64,000 bases of DNA from Serratia fonticola (GCF_006715025.1 NZ_VFMK01000001.1:1302001-1366000); one strand, 5' to 3'; numbered from the stretch's first letter, positions 34,870 through 44,034 are shown. The notes: generated by a model not told the origin, from the sequence alone. Numbers and translations are program-made.

Positions 34870-35254
34870 CTACCGCAGAGGCAGAGTCGACGCTGCCTTT
34901 GTCTAACGCGCGAAACCCACCACGGTCAAACAGGTGCGAGCGGGCTTCAACGGTACTCAAACGCTCGTCGTGTAGCGCAATTTGCACACCAAAGCGGCCA
35001 TGCAGGCGGTTGGCAAATTTACGCGCGCGTTCAGTCAGCGGCTGTTCAGTGCCATCCATATTCAGTGGCAACCCTACCACCACCAGGTCTGGCTGCCATT
35101 CTTTGAGCAGGCGTTCAATCTTTTGCCAGTCTGGCACCCCGTCTTGAGCCTTAAAGGCGGCCAACGCTCGTGCTGTGCCGGTGATCTCCTGGCCGATAGC
35201 GGCGCCGATGCTTTTGGTACCGAAATCGAAGGCGATGATAGTGCGGTTGGTCAT
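34832..35254 (-). CDS. ruvX: Holliday junction resolvase-like protein YqgF
   Basis: A 140-residue RNase H-fold nuclease involved in 16S rRNA 5-prime maturation. The fold begins TIIAFDFGTKSIGAAIGQ with the first catalytic Asp, DLVVVGLPLNMDGTEQ holds the middle motif and LHDERLSTVEA the next acidic residues. E. coli YqgF is 138 aa. It overlaps yqgE by one base and the usher remnant tail by 38 bases; its own C-terminus (VVILESWFEQHPG) is of normal length. Confidence 0.95.
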   Translation of the reverse strand: MTNRTIIAFDFGTKSIGAAIGQEITGTARALAAFKAQDGVPDWQKIERLLKEWQPDLVVVGLPLNMDGTEQPLTERARKFANRLHGRFGVQIALHDERLSTVEARSHLFDRGGFRALDKGSVDSASAVVILESWFEQHPG

Positions 35255-35817
35255 CAGGCGTGTCCTGCGTGGCTGGCAATGCTGCGAATATCAATGCCAA
35301 GGCGGTTTGCTGCCTCGCGCCAGCGGTTGGCGATAGGCGTATGGAACAGAATGTGGGTATCTGCCGGGGCGGTCAGCCAGGCATTATCCATCAGCTCTTG
35401 CTCCAATTGCCCCTGCTCCCAGCCCGCATAGCCGAGTGCGACCAGAACATCTTCGGGCTGATCGGCCGTACCCAGGGTTTCCAGCACGTCTTTCGAGGTA
35501 GTAATCATGGTCTCTGGCGATATCTGGATGCTGGAACCAAAGCCTTCACAGGGGGTATGCAGAATAAAGCCGCGATCGTCGGCCAGCGGGCCACCGGCAA
35601 ACACGGGTTTATCCAGCTTGATGGCCGGATCCCGTGGTGAAGGCGCGATGTTGAGCTTGTTCAGCACCGTCTCGACGGTAAAGTGCTCCATGGGTTTATT
35701 GATCACCAATCCCATGGCCCCTTCGTCATTATGCTCGCAAACGTATATTACCGAGCGTTTGAAGCGCGGATCCAGCATGGCGGGCATGGCAATCAGGAAA
35801 TGGTGCTGTAAATTCAT
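35254..35817 (-). CDS. yqgE: YqgE, UPF0301 (AlgH family) protein
   Basis: A 187-residue protein matching E. coli YqgE in length, beginning MNLQHHFLIAMPAMLDPRFKR in the family manner, with YVCEHNDEGAMGLVINKP. Members are called AlgH after a Pseudomonas regulator, but the molecular role is unknown. It is coupled to ruvX by a one-base overlap. Confidence 0.93.
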   Translation of the reverse strand: MNLQHHFLIAMPAMLDPRFKRSVIYVCEHNDEGAMGLVINKPMEHFTVETVLNKLNIAPSPRDPAIKLDKPVFAGGPLADDRGFILHTPCEGFGSSIQISPETMITTSKDVLETLGTADQPEDVLVALGYAGWEQGQLEQELMDNAWLTAPADTHILFHTPIANRWREAANRLGIDIRSIASHAGHA

Positions 35818-35892
35818 GGCGTTATTCAGGGTCTAATCGGTTGGAAGTCAAATACCGTTCCCCCTCCCATTGGGAGAGGGGGCGTCGTCTGC

Positions 35893-36843
35893 TTACTTCG
35901 TGGCAAGACGTTTTTCAATGGCATCCATCAGCATACCGGTGATGGAAACCGGGAAGGCAGCTTCGATCTCGCGGGCACAGGTTGGGCTGGTGACGTTGAT
36001 CTCGGTCAGGCGATCGCCAATCACATCCAGGCCGACAAAAATCAGCCCTTTCTCTTTCAGCGTTGGCGCAACCGCGCGGGCAATTTTCCAGTCGCTTTCA
36101 CTCAACGGACGCGCTTCGCCACGACCACCGGCCGCCAGGTTACCACGGGTTTCCCCTTGCGCTGGAATACGCGCCAGGCAGTAAGGCACCGGCTCGCCAT
36201 CCACCACCAGAATGCGTTTGTCTCCTTCCTTGATTGCTGGCAGGAAGTTTTGCGCCATACAGAAGCGGCTGCCGTGTTCGGTCAAGGTTTCGATAATGAC
36301 CGAAAGATTAGGATCATCCTGCTTAACACGGAAGATTGAAGCCCCGCCCATGCCGTCCAGCGGCTTGAGGATAATGTCACCATGCTGCTGGTGGAATTTG
36401 CGGATATGGGCAGCGCTACGGCTGACCAATGTGTCTGGCGTCAGTTCCGGGAACCAGGCGGTGAAAAGCTTTTCATTACAGTCACGCAGGCTTTGCGGCT
36501 TGTTGACCACCAGCGTCCCTTTCACTTCCGCACGTTCCAGAATATAGGTCGCGTAAATATATTCCGTGTCGAACGGCGGGTCTTTACGCATCAGGATCAC
36601 ATCCAGATCCTGCAACGGCAGATCCTGCTCAGCCCCAAAGCTGAACCAGCTCTCTTTATCTTCTTTTACGTTCAGCAGGCGGGTGCGTGCGCGGCCATCA
36701 CCGGCATGCAGGTAGAGATCGTTCATCTCCATGTAATGCAGTTCCCAACCGCGGCGCTGCGCTTCGAGCAGCATGGCGAAGCTGGTGTCTTTCTTGATAT
36801 TGATGGATGCGATAGGGTCCATCACGATGCCGAGCTTGATCAT
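35893..36843 (-). CDS. gshB: glutathione synthetase
   Basis: A 316-residue ATP-grasp enzyme that joins gamma-glutamylcysteine and glycine to form glutathione. LGIVMDPIASINIKKDTSFAML starts the protein, RKDPPFDTEYIYATY and DIILKPLDGMGGASIFRV give the substrate and ATP sites, and INVTSPTCAREIE ends the active site. Length equals that of E. coli GshB. Between it and yqgE lies a hairpin (CCCCTCCCA/TGGGAGAGGGG at 35861-35880) with little T-run behind it on this strand. Confidence 0.95.
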   Translation of the reverse strand: MIKLGIVMDPIASINIKKDTSFAMLLEAQRRGWELHYMEMNDLYLHAGDGRARTRLLNVKEDKESWFSFGAEQDLPLQDLDVILMRKDPPFDTEYIYATYILERAEVKGTLVVNKPQSLRDCNEKLFTAWFPELTPDTLVSRSAAHIRKFHQQHGDIILKPLDGMGGASIFRVKQDDPNLSVIIETLTEHGSRFCMAQNFLPAIKEGDKRILVVDGEPVPYCLARIPAQGETRGNLAAGGRGEARPLSESDWKIARAVAPTLKEKGLIFVGLDVIGDRLTEINVTSPTCAREIEAAFPVSITGMLMDAIEKRLATK

Positions 36844-36876
36844 CTCTTCTCCTTACAAACCTGTGAGGACAGGTTC

Positions 36877-37608
36877 TTAGCCCAGGTCGCCGAAACGGAC
36901 CTGCAAAGCGGTAATTGCGGTGAGCGCGGTGGTTTCTGTACGCAAAACACGTGGCCCCAGCAGGATATCAGTAAAACCATAGCCTGTGGTCATGGCAATT
37001 TCATCAGCGGATAATCCGCCCTCTGGCCCAATCAGCAGCCGCACATGATCCACCGGCAGCGGCAGGGTATTGATGCTTTGGCTGGCGCGCGGGTGCAGAT
37101 TCAGTTTAAGGCTATCATCCTGTTCGGCACACCAGGTTTCCAGTGTCATCGCCTCGCGGATTTCCGGGATACGGTTACGGCCACATTGCTCACAAGCGGC
37201 AATGGCGATTTTCTGCCATTGCTGGAGCTTTTTCGCCAAACGTTCACCGTCGAGCTTAACGCCACAGCGTTCGGAAAACAGTGGGGTAATCACGTTTACA
37301 CCCAGCTCAATCGATTTTTGAATGGTGAACTCCATCTTTTCGCCACGGGAAATCACCTGGCCAAGATGTAAATTGAGCGGGGATTCACGGTCTTCCAACC
37401 GTCCGGCACTGACGCGAACCAGTACGTTCTTTTTATCCACCCGGACAATTTCGGCATCGAACACCTGATTGCTGCCGTCGAACAGTTGTAGCGCCTGCCC
37501 GGCGCTCATCCGTAGTACGCGGCCAACATGATTGGCCGCATCTTCGCTCAATGCAATCTCTGCATTGGCGCTCAAGAGGTCTGGATGGTAAATGCGGGGT
37601 ATACGCAT
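36877..37608 (-). CDS. rsmE: 16S rRNA (uracil1498-N3)-methyltransferase
   Basis: A 243-residue SPOUT-class methyltransferase for U1498 of 16S rRNA. The SAM-binding knot is in LLIGPEGGLSADEI and LLGPRVLRTETTALTAITALQ. The start MRIPRIYHPD at 37608 gives the same length as E. coli RsmE; an upstream extension overlapping endA is rejected. gshB follows after 33 bases. Confidence 0.95.
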   Translation of the reverse strand: MRIPRIYHPDLLSANAEIALSEDAANHVGRVLRMSAGQALQLFDGSNQVFDAEIVRVDKKNVLVRVSAGRLEDRESPLNLHLGQVISRGEKMEFTIQKSIELGVNVITPLFSERCGVKLDGERLAKKLQQWQKIAIAACEQCGRNRIPEIREAMTLETWCAEQDDSLKLNLHPRASQSINTLPLPVDHVRLLIGPEGGLSADEIAMTTGYGFTDILLGPRVLRTETTALTAITALQVRFGDLG

Positions 37609-37676
37609 GATGGTTATCAGATCCTGGCTCGATGAAACGGCGCTGCCTGCAGGCAGCGCGAAAGCACTATAGTAGG

Positions 37677-38375
37677 TCAGCCTTTTCGCTGCTGACAAGC
37701 CTGTTGAATATAAGGGTTATGATTGCCTTGTACCATGGCGATGCGTGCTTCCCGCTGGCACTCCCAATCGCTGACTGGGTACTGACGGTTCCAGACCTCA
37801 AATAATTGGGTTTGCTGGCGTGAAAGCTGCAACTGGTAACGATCGCGCATATAAAAGTAGGTACGGGCGATAGCCCCACGTGCATGGGCAGGTGGTTCGG
37901 CCTGCTTGTTCTTGAAATCAACCTTCATCGGGCATTGGCCGTACTGGCCTTCACCCCCGCGCCACTGGCTGAACATAAAGTTGTTACGATCGCCGTTTAC
38001 CTCGCCGATGGCGGGTTGCAGGTTATGCAAATCGACTTCTATCTGGCGATAAATCGGGTCCTTGCTGCAGTTTTTGCGCCCGCCGCTTTGCCAGCACTGT
38101 AACTGATGACCGAACTGCCAGGCCGGCATCACGTGTTCCCACTCGATGCGACCGGCGCGTTGGGCATTTTTGCGCACCTGATAGCCACAGCTGTTGAGGT
38201 CGGGAACGCCTTTTTTACCCTGCCAGTCGATCTTACAGCCACAATAGAAGCTGCCGGGCGCATCCTGGTTAATTTTGGCTGCGGCAGCCTTGGCTTGAGT
38301 AAAGTTATTGATGCCTTTAGCCAATGCGCTGCTGGAGACCGCTAGCACTACTATTAATAAAATTTTGCGAAGCAT
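37677..38375 (-). CDS. endA: DNA-specific endonuclease I
   Basis: A 232-residue periplasmic nuclease that cuts double-stranded DNA. The signal peptide is cut after SSSALA. The His-Me finger active site is in IEWEHVMPAWQFG, with the paired motif EVNGDRNNFMFS. Eight cysteines fit disulfide bonding in the periplasm. Length is close to E. coli EndA (235 aa), and the order endA-rsmE-gshB is conserved. Confidence 0.95.
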   Translation of the reverse strand: MLRKILLIVVLAVSSSALAKGINNFTQAKAAAAKINQDAPGSFYCGCKIDWQGKKGVPDLNSCGYQVRKNAQRAGRIEWEHVMPAWQFGHQLQCWQSGGRKNCSKDPIYRQIEVDLHNLQPAIGEVNGDRNNFMFSQWRGGEGQYGQCPMKVDFKNKQAEPPAHARGAIARTYFYMRDRYQLQLSRQQTQLFEVWNRQYPVSDWECQREARIAMVQGNHNPYIQQACQQRKG

Positions 38376-38489
38376 ATTCCAAAACTGATCGAAACTGGAA
38401 AAGCAGGCAGGGTAACGGAAGTCATCGGCCGTAGCAAATGAGGATAGCTATTTGTTTTAACGTGTAAATCTTTTGGTTAACGGCTTGCG

Positions 38490-38990
38490 TTATCCAGAGA
38501 ATGCCAGCTTTTCACCGCATTGGCGGCAGCGGTACTCGCTCTCTCCGCGCATAACCCGGTTATGGCGGCGAATAGTCAACTGATGCTGTTGGCAGGCACA
38601 GCGGTAGGGAAAGGTTTTGCTCTGCACCGAGCGGGTTTCAAACTGATGGGTACGGCTGGCGGAAACCTGCAGCACGCTTTCCATCATCCAGCGCCATTCG
38701 CGGCCATGCGGTGGCACACGGCCAAATTGGCGAAATACCAACAGGTGGGCCAGTTCATGGGGAACGACCTCATCAATAAAAGGCTGTTGGTTTTCCAGCA
38801 GCAATATCGGGTTTAGCCGTATTTCCCAGGCTTGCAGCCAGGCTGTGCCCGCGCTGGTGCCGCGTTGTTGATAGACGATCTTGGGTTCTGGAAATTCAAT
38901 GGCGAAATGCTGTTGCGCCAGCTGCAGTTTGGCCCGCAGACAACGCATCACCGCCTGTTGCAACGCGATAGGGATTCTTACTCTGTTCAT
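38490..38990 (-). CDS. sprT: SprT, zinc metallopeptidase-like protein
   Basis: A 166-residue SprT-family protein. The metal-binding HExxH motif is VPHELAHLLVF near residue 70, and four cysteines (YRCACQQH and YRCRQCGEK) form a C-terminal zinc ribbon. E. coli SprT is 165 aa. The start at 38990 fits the family; longer versions read into unrelated sequence. It follows galP in E. coli, but here fumA and a regulator lie between. Confidence 0.93.
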   Translation of the reverse strand: MNRVRIPIALQQAVMRCLRAKLQLAQQHFAIEFPEPKIVYQQRGTSAGTAWLQAWEIRLNPILLLENQQPFIDEVVPHELAHLLVFRQFGRVPPHGREWRWMMESVLQVSASRTHQFETRSVQSKTFPYRCACQQHQLTIRRHNRVMRGESEYRCRQCGEKLAFSG

Positions 38991-39242
38991 GGTGACCAGG
39001 CTGTGTTCCTCAGTGTTCGTGAATGCCGCTGATGCCCATTTGCCCATACCGCAAGGTATGATCGGTGAGCTTGGGTGGGGCAAATACACGGCGCCTAAGC
39101 TTAAGCAACGGCGCGGCAACTGGCAACGCTTGGCGCAAGGAAATCATCAACGGTGCAGGCGTGGTTATTTCCCGACAATGATAATCCGATCGACTCACGC
39201 AGATTGTAATCAATGTGTTAACTGCGGGATAATATACCGTGA
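38991..39242. promoter_or_regulatory. region between sprT and fumA with a candidate promoter
   Basis: This gap should hold divergent promoters. The best plus-strand candidate is TTGTAA at 39204-39209 and GATAAT at 39228-39233 with an 18-base spacer. It overlaps ATCAAT, a possible FNR half-site. No gene was recognised in 38991-39200. Confidence 0.35.
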
Positions 39243-39344
39243 ATGATGAGTCTGTACCCACAGTTCTCACTGGATGAGGTCAGAAAAACGGCATTACACC
39301 CTTATGTTAATAGCGGCTATTTTGCGATTTGGCGCAATGACTGA
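39243..39344 (+). CDS. small ORF before fumA, function unknown
   Basis: A 33-codon frame (MMSLYPQFSLDEVRK to GYFAIWRND) just downstream of the candidate promoter. Its composition looks protein-like, but no ribosome binding site is clear. It may be a leader peptide or the N-terminal remnant of a lost gene. Confidence 0.25.
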   Translation: MMSLYPQFSLDEVRKTALHPYVNSGYFAIWRND

Positions 39345-39450
39345 CTACCTAAAAATACGTAAGGTGTGAGGAGTTTTTTTGACGAAGCGCGCCCCGAGCA
39401 CGCTGAGTAAGTGTGAATTTAACGCAGCTGATGTTGCAAGTGAGAGATCA

Positions 39451-41097
39451 ATGTCGAATAAACCGTTCCATTATCAAGATCCGTTTCCGCTGAAAAAAGA
39501 CGAGACCGAATACTATCTGCTAAGCCGCGACCACGTTTCCGTTAGCGAATTTGACGGCCAGGAAGTCATCAAAGTAGAACCACAAGCTCTGACCCTGCTC
39601 GCCCAGCACGCTTTCCACGATGCCTCATTCATGCTGCGCCCTGCGCACCAGCAACAGGTGGCGGATATCCTTAACGATCCCGAAGCCAGCGAGAATGACA
39701 AGTACGTTGCACTGCAATTTTTGCGTAACTCAGAAATCGCTGCCAAGGGTATTTTACCCACCTGCCAGGATACCGGCACGGCGATCATTGTTGGCAAAAA
39801 GGGCCAGCGTGTCTGGACCGGCGGAGGGGACGAAGAAGCTCTGTCGCGCGGGGTATATAACACCTTTATTGAGGACAACCTGCGCTACTCGCAGAATGCC
39901 GCACTGGACATGTACAAAGAGGTCAACACCGGCAGCAACCTGCCTGCTCAGATTGATCTCTACAGCGTGGATGGTGACGAATATAAATTCCTGTGCATCG
40001 CCAAGGGCGGTGGCTCGGCCAACAAGACTTATCTGTATCAGGAAACCAAGGCGCTGTTGACGCCAGGAAAGTTGAAAGACTATCTGGTTGATAAGATGCG
40101 TACATTAGGGACTGCAGCTTGCCCGCCGTATCACGTTGCCTTTGTTATCGGTGGTACTTCTGCAGAGGCCACGCTGAAAACCGTGAAACTGGCCTCCACC
40201 AAGTACTACGATGGCCTGCCGACGGAAGGAAACGAACATGGCCAGGCGTTCCGTGATGTGGAATTGGAAAAGGAACTGTTAAAAGAAGCTCAGAACCTGG
40301 GGCTGGGCGCACAGTTCGGTGGGAAATATTTCGCGCATGATGTCCGTGTCATCCGTTTGCCACGCCATGGCGCATCTTGCCCGGTCGGGATGGGGGTCTC
40401 CTGTTCTGCGGACCGTAACATCAAGGGCAAGATCAACCGCGAAGGTATCTGGCTGGAAAAACTGGAGCACAATCCCGGTAAGTTTATTCCGCAAGAGCTG
40501 CGTCAGGCAGGGGAAGGGGAAGCCATTAAGGTGGATCTTAACCGTCCGATGAGCGAGATCCTCAAGCAACTGTCGCAATATCCGGTTTCTACCCGTCTCT
40601 CACTGAGTGGGACCATTATTGTCGGGCGTGATATTGCCCACGCCAAGCTGAAAGAACGCCTGGATCGTGGTGAAGGTCTGCCGCAGTACGTGAAGGATCA
40701 TCCTATCTATTACGCCGGGCCTGCCAAAACGCCAGAAGGTTACGCTTCGGGTTCTCTGGGGCCAACCACGGCTGGGCGTATGGACTCTTATGTCGATCTG
40801 TTGCAGTCACATGGCGGCAGCATGATCATGCTGGCCAAGGGTAACCGTAGCCAGCAGGTGACGGATGCCTGCCACAAGCATGGCGGATTCTACCTGGGCA
40901 GTATCGGTGGCCCGGCAGCGGTGTTGGCTCAGCAGAGCATCAAGAGTCTGGAATGCGTGGAGTATCCTGAGCTGGGGATGGAAGCGATCTGGAAAATTGA
41001 AGTAGAAGACTTCCCGGCGTTCATTCTGGTGGACGATAAAGGAAATGATTTCTTCCAGAAGATCCAGGAATCGCAATGCACGCGTTGCGTGAAGTAA
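39451..41097 (+). CDS. fumA: class I (iron-sulfur) fumarase
   Basis: A 548-residue fumarate hydratase of the oxygen-sensitive 4Fe-4S type, interconverting fumarate and malate in the TCA cycle. The length equals that of E. coli FumA/FumB. The first cluster cysteine is C105 in LPTCQDTGTA; further cysteines lie in GTAACPPYH and HGASCPVGMG. The ATG at 39451 fits the family, although the frame is open from a TTG at 39379. The gene is not at the E. coli fumAC locus: it sits between sprT and galP. FumA and FumB are too alike to tell apart here. Confidence 0.92.
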   Translation: MSNKPFHYQDPFPLKKDETEYYLLSRDHVSVSEFDGQEVIKVEPQALTLLAQHAFHDASFMLRPAHQQQVADILNDPEASENDKYVALQFLRNSEIAAKGILPTCQDTGTAIIVGKKGQRVWTGGGDEEALSRGVYNTFIEDNLRYSQNAALDMYKEVNTGSNLPAQIDLYSVDGDEYKFLCIAKGGGSANKTYLYQETKALLTPGKLKDYLVDKMRTLGTAACPPYHVAFVIGGTSAEATLKTVKLASTKYYDGLPTEGNEHGQAFRDVELEKELLKEAQNLGLGAQFGGKYFAHDVRVIRLPRHGASCPVGMGVSCSADRNIKGKINREGIWLEKLEHNPGKFIPQELRQAGEGEAIKVDLNRPMSEILKQLSQYPVSTRLSLSGTIIVGRDIAHAKLKERLDRGEGLPQYVKDHPIYYAGPAKTPEGYASGSLGPTTAGRMDSYVDLLQSHGGSMIMLAKGNRSQQVTDACHKHGGFYLGSIGGPAAVLAQQSIKSLECVEYPELGMEAIWKIEVEDFPAFILVDDKGNDFFQKIQESQCTRCVK

Positions 41098-41108
41098 TCT
41101 GAAAGATA

Positions 41109-41135
41109 GCCGCCCGGCCGTGGGCGGCTTCATTC
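41109..41135 (+). terminator. candidate terminator after fumA
   Basis: Stem GCCGCCC/GGGCGGC with a six-base loop is followed by TTCATT, about ten bases after the stop. The T-run is poor. Confidence 0.45.
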
Positions 41136-41272
41136 GGTTGAGTAAATCCGGTAACAAAGCGTGATAAGTGTCTGGAGTTCGTTGGCGTTTGTAAAATACT
41201 GTAGTCCGTTTGGACGCTGTGACTAAATCTGTATACCATTGCCGTGGGCATTTTTAGCTAGGAAACACTACA

Positions 41273-42163
41273 GTGACGCAGGCGACGCATATTACGGAGT
41301 TACTGATCTGGATAGAAAATAACCTTCGTAATCCACTCTCATTAGATATTGTTTCTGAGAAGTCTGGCTACTCAAAATGGTATTTGCAGCGTATGTTCCG
41401 TCAACAGACCAATCTTCCTCTGGCTGCCTATATCCGTGCCCGCCGCCTCTACCTGGCTGCGTTCTCCCTGCGTTTCACACAAAAAAGCATTCTGGATATC
41501 TCGCTGGAATATCAGTTTGATTCGCAACAGACATTCTCGCGTTGTTTTAAAAAGCATTTTGGCGAAACACCCAGCGCTTATCGTAAAGCACGTGATTGTA
41601 ACTTCAGTCATTTGGTGCAGTCACTGTCACTTAATCAGCCTAGTGATATCTCTGTTGATTATGTTGAAGTTAAACCGGATGCTTACTCACTGGTCGGACA
41701 GTATTATTCCTATCATATAAATATTGAACAGTTGGATAAATCTCACGCCGAAATTCGCAATAAAATTAAAGATCGTTTTTGCGAAGAATTTAATCTTCGC
41801 CCAGAAAAACTCTATGCGTTAATACGCTTTACGCCGGATGGTGAGCAAGTCAAAGTTGACTATTTTGTTGCGGTAGATAAAGCCATTGCAGCAGACAGAG
41901 CGCTGTCTCCATTGCCGGAAGTCAGCGGCGGATTTTGTCGGTTCCGTTATGCGGGTAAACCGGTGGCGCTCCATGAACATATCATCAGTGTCTACACCAA
42001 GCTCCTGCCCCAGTTTAACCTGGTGCGGCGTGAGGGTTATGATATTGCGCAGCACACGTATTCACTCGATAAAGACGAAGAGTTATACATGGAATATGAA
42101 TACCTCATCCCGATCGTCCGGGACGAAGCATTTATAGCCAAAACCGCAGATTATCAGGTGTAA
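41273..42163 (+). CDS. Rob-like AraC-family regulator
   Basis: A 296-residue regulator. Residues 8-108 are the double helix-turn-helix of the MarA/SoxS/Rob group (LSLDIVSEKSGYSKWYLQRMFRQ and ILDISLEYQFDSQQTFSRCFKKHFGETPSAYRK). Residues 125-290 resemble the GyrI-like ligand-binding domain found in Rob. It is as long as E. coli Rob (289 aa) but diverged, and it is not in the rob location, so it is probably a paralogue. The start is GTG at 41273 with AGGA ahead. It may control fumA, galP or stress genes; no marbox was identified. Confidence 0.85.
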   Translation: MTQATHITELLIWIENNLRNPLSLDIVSEKSGYSKWYLQRMFRQQTNLPLAAYIRARRLYLAAFSLRFTQKSILDISLEYQFDSQQTFSRCFKKHFGETPSAYRKARDCNFSHLVQSLSLNQPSDISVDYVEVKPDAYSLVGQYYSYHINIEQLDKSHAEIRNKIKDRFCEEFNLRPEKLYALIRFTPDGEQVKVDYFVAVDKAIAADRALSPLPEVSGGFCRFRYAGKPVALHEHIISVYTKLLPQFNLVRREGYDIAQHTYSLDKDEELYMEYEYLIPIVRDEAFIAKTADYQV

Positions 42164-42189
42164 AAACCGCCCGTTGTGGGCGGCTTTTG
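42163..42189. terminator. bidirectional terminator between the Rob-like gene and galP
   Basis: Stem CCGCCC/GGGCGG with loop GTTGT is followed by CTTTTGC on the plus strand and by TTTTT on the minus strand. It fits the two convergent genes on either side. Confidence 0.8.
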
Positions 42190-42199
42190 CTGGCAGCAG

Positions 42200-43591
42200 T
42201 CAGTGTGAACCAATTTCACGCAAGGGTTTTCCCTCCATCAGATTACGTTCGATATGCTCCAGAGAAATATTCTTGGTTTCCGGGATCAGGGCAATCGTAA
42301 TGAAGATAAAGATCAGATTCAGCCCGGCGTAAACCCAGAAAGTCTGCGCACTGCCGAGGCTGTTGAGCATTGTCAGGAAAGTGGCGCCCACGATCATATT
42401 GGCGATCCAGTTAACTGTCGTCGAGCAGGTAATGCCAAAATCCCGGCCTTTAAGCGGTTGGATCTCTGAGCACAGCACCCAAATCAGTGGGCCGGCGCTC
42501 ATGGCAAAACCGACGATGAACATCAGCAGCATCAGTATGGCAAAGTATTGTGCCGCTGGGGTGCTCATACCGACATTCATCATGGTGCCCAGTGTTCCCA
42601 TACCGAGAGCCATCACCAGAAAGCCCAATTTCAGCGTAGGTTTACGGCCCCAGCGGTCCACCAGACCAATGGCAATAAAGGTAGCCAGAACGTTCACCAG
42701 CCCGACGATAACCGTTCCCCACATCTGTTGTGCCGTATTGGCAAAACCGGCCAGATCGAAGATTTTCGGCGCGTAATACATGATGACGTTCATGCCGGTG
42801 AACTGTTGCATAACCTGAAGCAGAACGCCAAGGTAGACCGCGCGGCGAAAATTAGGGTTGTTTTTGAACAGTGTCCAACCACTTTGCTTTATTTTCAGGC
42901 TCTCGCGGATCTCATCCAGCTCGGCTTTCGCCTGTTCGGTGTTATCCCGTAGCATTTCCAGGACTTTTTTTGCCTCCGCATTACGGCCACGTGACGCCAG
43001 CCAGCGGGGGCTGCGGGGCAAGAAGAATACGCCAACAAACAGCAACAGAGCCGGAAGGGTAATAATGCCAAGCATCCAGCGCCATGAACCGCTGTAGCTG
43101 AAAGCGGTATCGGAAAGGTAAGCCCCCAGAATGCCTATGGTAATCATCAACTGGTACATGGAAATCATGCTACCGCGAATGCGCTCAGGTGCAATTTCAG
43201 ACAGGTAAAGCGGAGCGGTGAAGGAGGCGATCCCTACGGCCAGGCCAAGCAACACCCGGGAAACCAGCAGAATATCCACGTTAGGCGCGAAAGCGGAACA
43301 TAACGACCCCACGACAAACAGCACCGCACCCACCATCAGGCTGTATTTACGCCCCAAGTGGTAAGAGAGCCAACCACTGCCGATTGCGCCAACCGCAGCG
43401 CCAAACATCATTGAGCTCACCACCCATTCCTGCTGTTGGGAAGTGATTTGGAACTCATCGGTAATAAAGGGCAGGGCTCCGGCAATCACGCCAATATCCA
43501 ACCCAAACAATAGGCCCGCCAATGCTGCCAGAAAGCAGACAAAGAAGGTTATTTGGGCATTTGATCTGCCTTTACCTGATGATGTACTCAT
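42200..43591 (-). CDS. galP: galactose:proton symporter
   Basis: A 463-residue major-facilitator sugar transporter with 12 membrane helices, very close to E. coli GalP (464 aa). Family marks include GLLFGLDIGVIAGALPFI in helix 1, the RxGRR-like loops, QQFTGMNVIMYYAPKIF in helix 7 and PETKNISLEHIE at the end of helix 12. It imports galactose, glucose and related hexoses with a proton. Two gal-type operators and a CRP-like site lie upstream, so galactose induction and catabolite control are likely. Confidence 0.93.
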   Translation of the reverse strand: MSTSSGKGRSNAQITFFVCFLAALAGLLFGLDIGVIAGALPFITDEFQITSQQQEWVVSSMMFGAAVGAIGSGWLSYHLGRKYSLMVGAVLFVVGSLCSAFAPNVDILLVSRVLLGLAVGIASFTAPLYLSEIAPERIRGSMISMYQLMITIGILGAYLSDTAFSYSGSWRWMLGIITLPALLLFVGVFFLPRSPRWLASRGRNAEAKKVLEMLRDNTEQAKAELDEIRESLKIKQSGWTLFKNNPNFRRAVYLGVLLQVMQQFTGMNVIMYYAPKIFDLAGFANTAQQMWGTVIVGLVNVLATFIAIGLVDRWGRKPTLKLGFLVMALGMGTLGTMMNVGMSTPAAQYFAILMLLMFIVGFAMSAGPLIWVLCSEIQPLKGRDFGITCSTTVNWIANMIVGATFLTMLNSLGSAQTFWVYAGLNLIFIFITIALIPETKNISLEHIERNLMEGKPLREIGSH

Positions 43592-43659
43592 AACGCCTCC
43601 GGTTAACCAGATAGATGATTCATTAGCGGGCTATATTATTTGTCAATTTGATGATTTAA

Positions 43660-43675
43660 CGTGCTCGCGATCACA
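43660..43675 (-). promoter_or_regulatory. CRP-like site upstream of galP
   Basis: CGTGCTCGCGATCACA has one perfect half-site (TCACA) and one weak half (CGTGC) at the right six-base spacing. It lies 70-85 bases before the galP start codon, next to the proximal gal operator. Confidence 0.45.
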
Positions 43676-43679
43676 TTCA

Positions 43680-43695
43680 GTGTAATCGGTTACAT
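43680..43695 (-). promoter_or_regulatory. gal-type operator, proximal to galP
   Basis: GTGTAATCGGTTACAT is close to the GalR/GalS consensus GTGTAANCGNTTNCAC, with the central CG and nearly perfect dyad symmetry. Confidence 0.6.
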
Positions 43696-43786
43696 TTTTG
43701 CTTTATTATGTAAATGCCATTATTAGGTGTGTTTACAGCGTTGATTTGGCTTTTTGGTTTTTTTATTAATGATTAGACTGATATTG

Positions 43787-43802
43787 GTGTAATCGCTTTC
43801 AG
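43787..43802 (-). promoter_or_regulatory. gal-type operator, distal to galP
   Basis: GTGTAATCGCTTTCAG matches the GalR/GalS consensus in most positions and is 107 bases from the proximal site, close to ten helical turns. Such spacing allows looping between operators. Confidence 0.5.
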
Positions 43803-43942
43803 TTTGGGTTTTCATCGGTTGCTATGGCAGTGTTGAACGGGATGGCGTAGTAGGATCAGGCTTGCTGGTGGGAATTTCTGTTGCACTATATTGGTCCATG
43901 ACGGCCAAGGCGATCTCCGCCGGATGTGCTGGTAAAGCGGGG

Positions 43943-43964
43943 CGGCGCTTTTGCTAAAGCGCCG
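43943..43964. terminator. strong hairpin between galP and the GH43 gene
   Basis: A perfect nine-base stem (CGGCGCTTT with AAAGCGCCG) with a TGCT loop lies 70 bases downstream of the GH43 stop codon. There is no T-run on the minus strand, so the role as terminator is uncertain. Nothing else was seen in 43803-44034. Confidence 0.4.
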
Positions 43965-44034
43965 TGATTGCGACAGAGAGAACTGTCGAGCAAGAGCAGG
44001 CACGCGTAATGCCCATTACTGATATTGCAGTTCG

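Noticed and set aside
43812..44003. 63-codon minus-strand frame between galP and the GH43 gene
   Set aside because: It spans a strong hairpin, has no binding site and no recognisable sequence.
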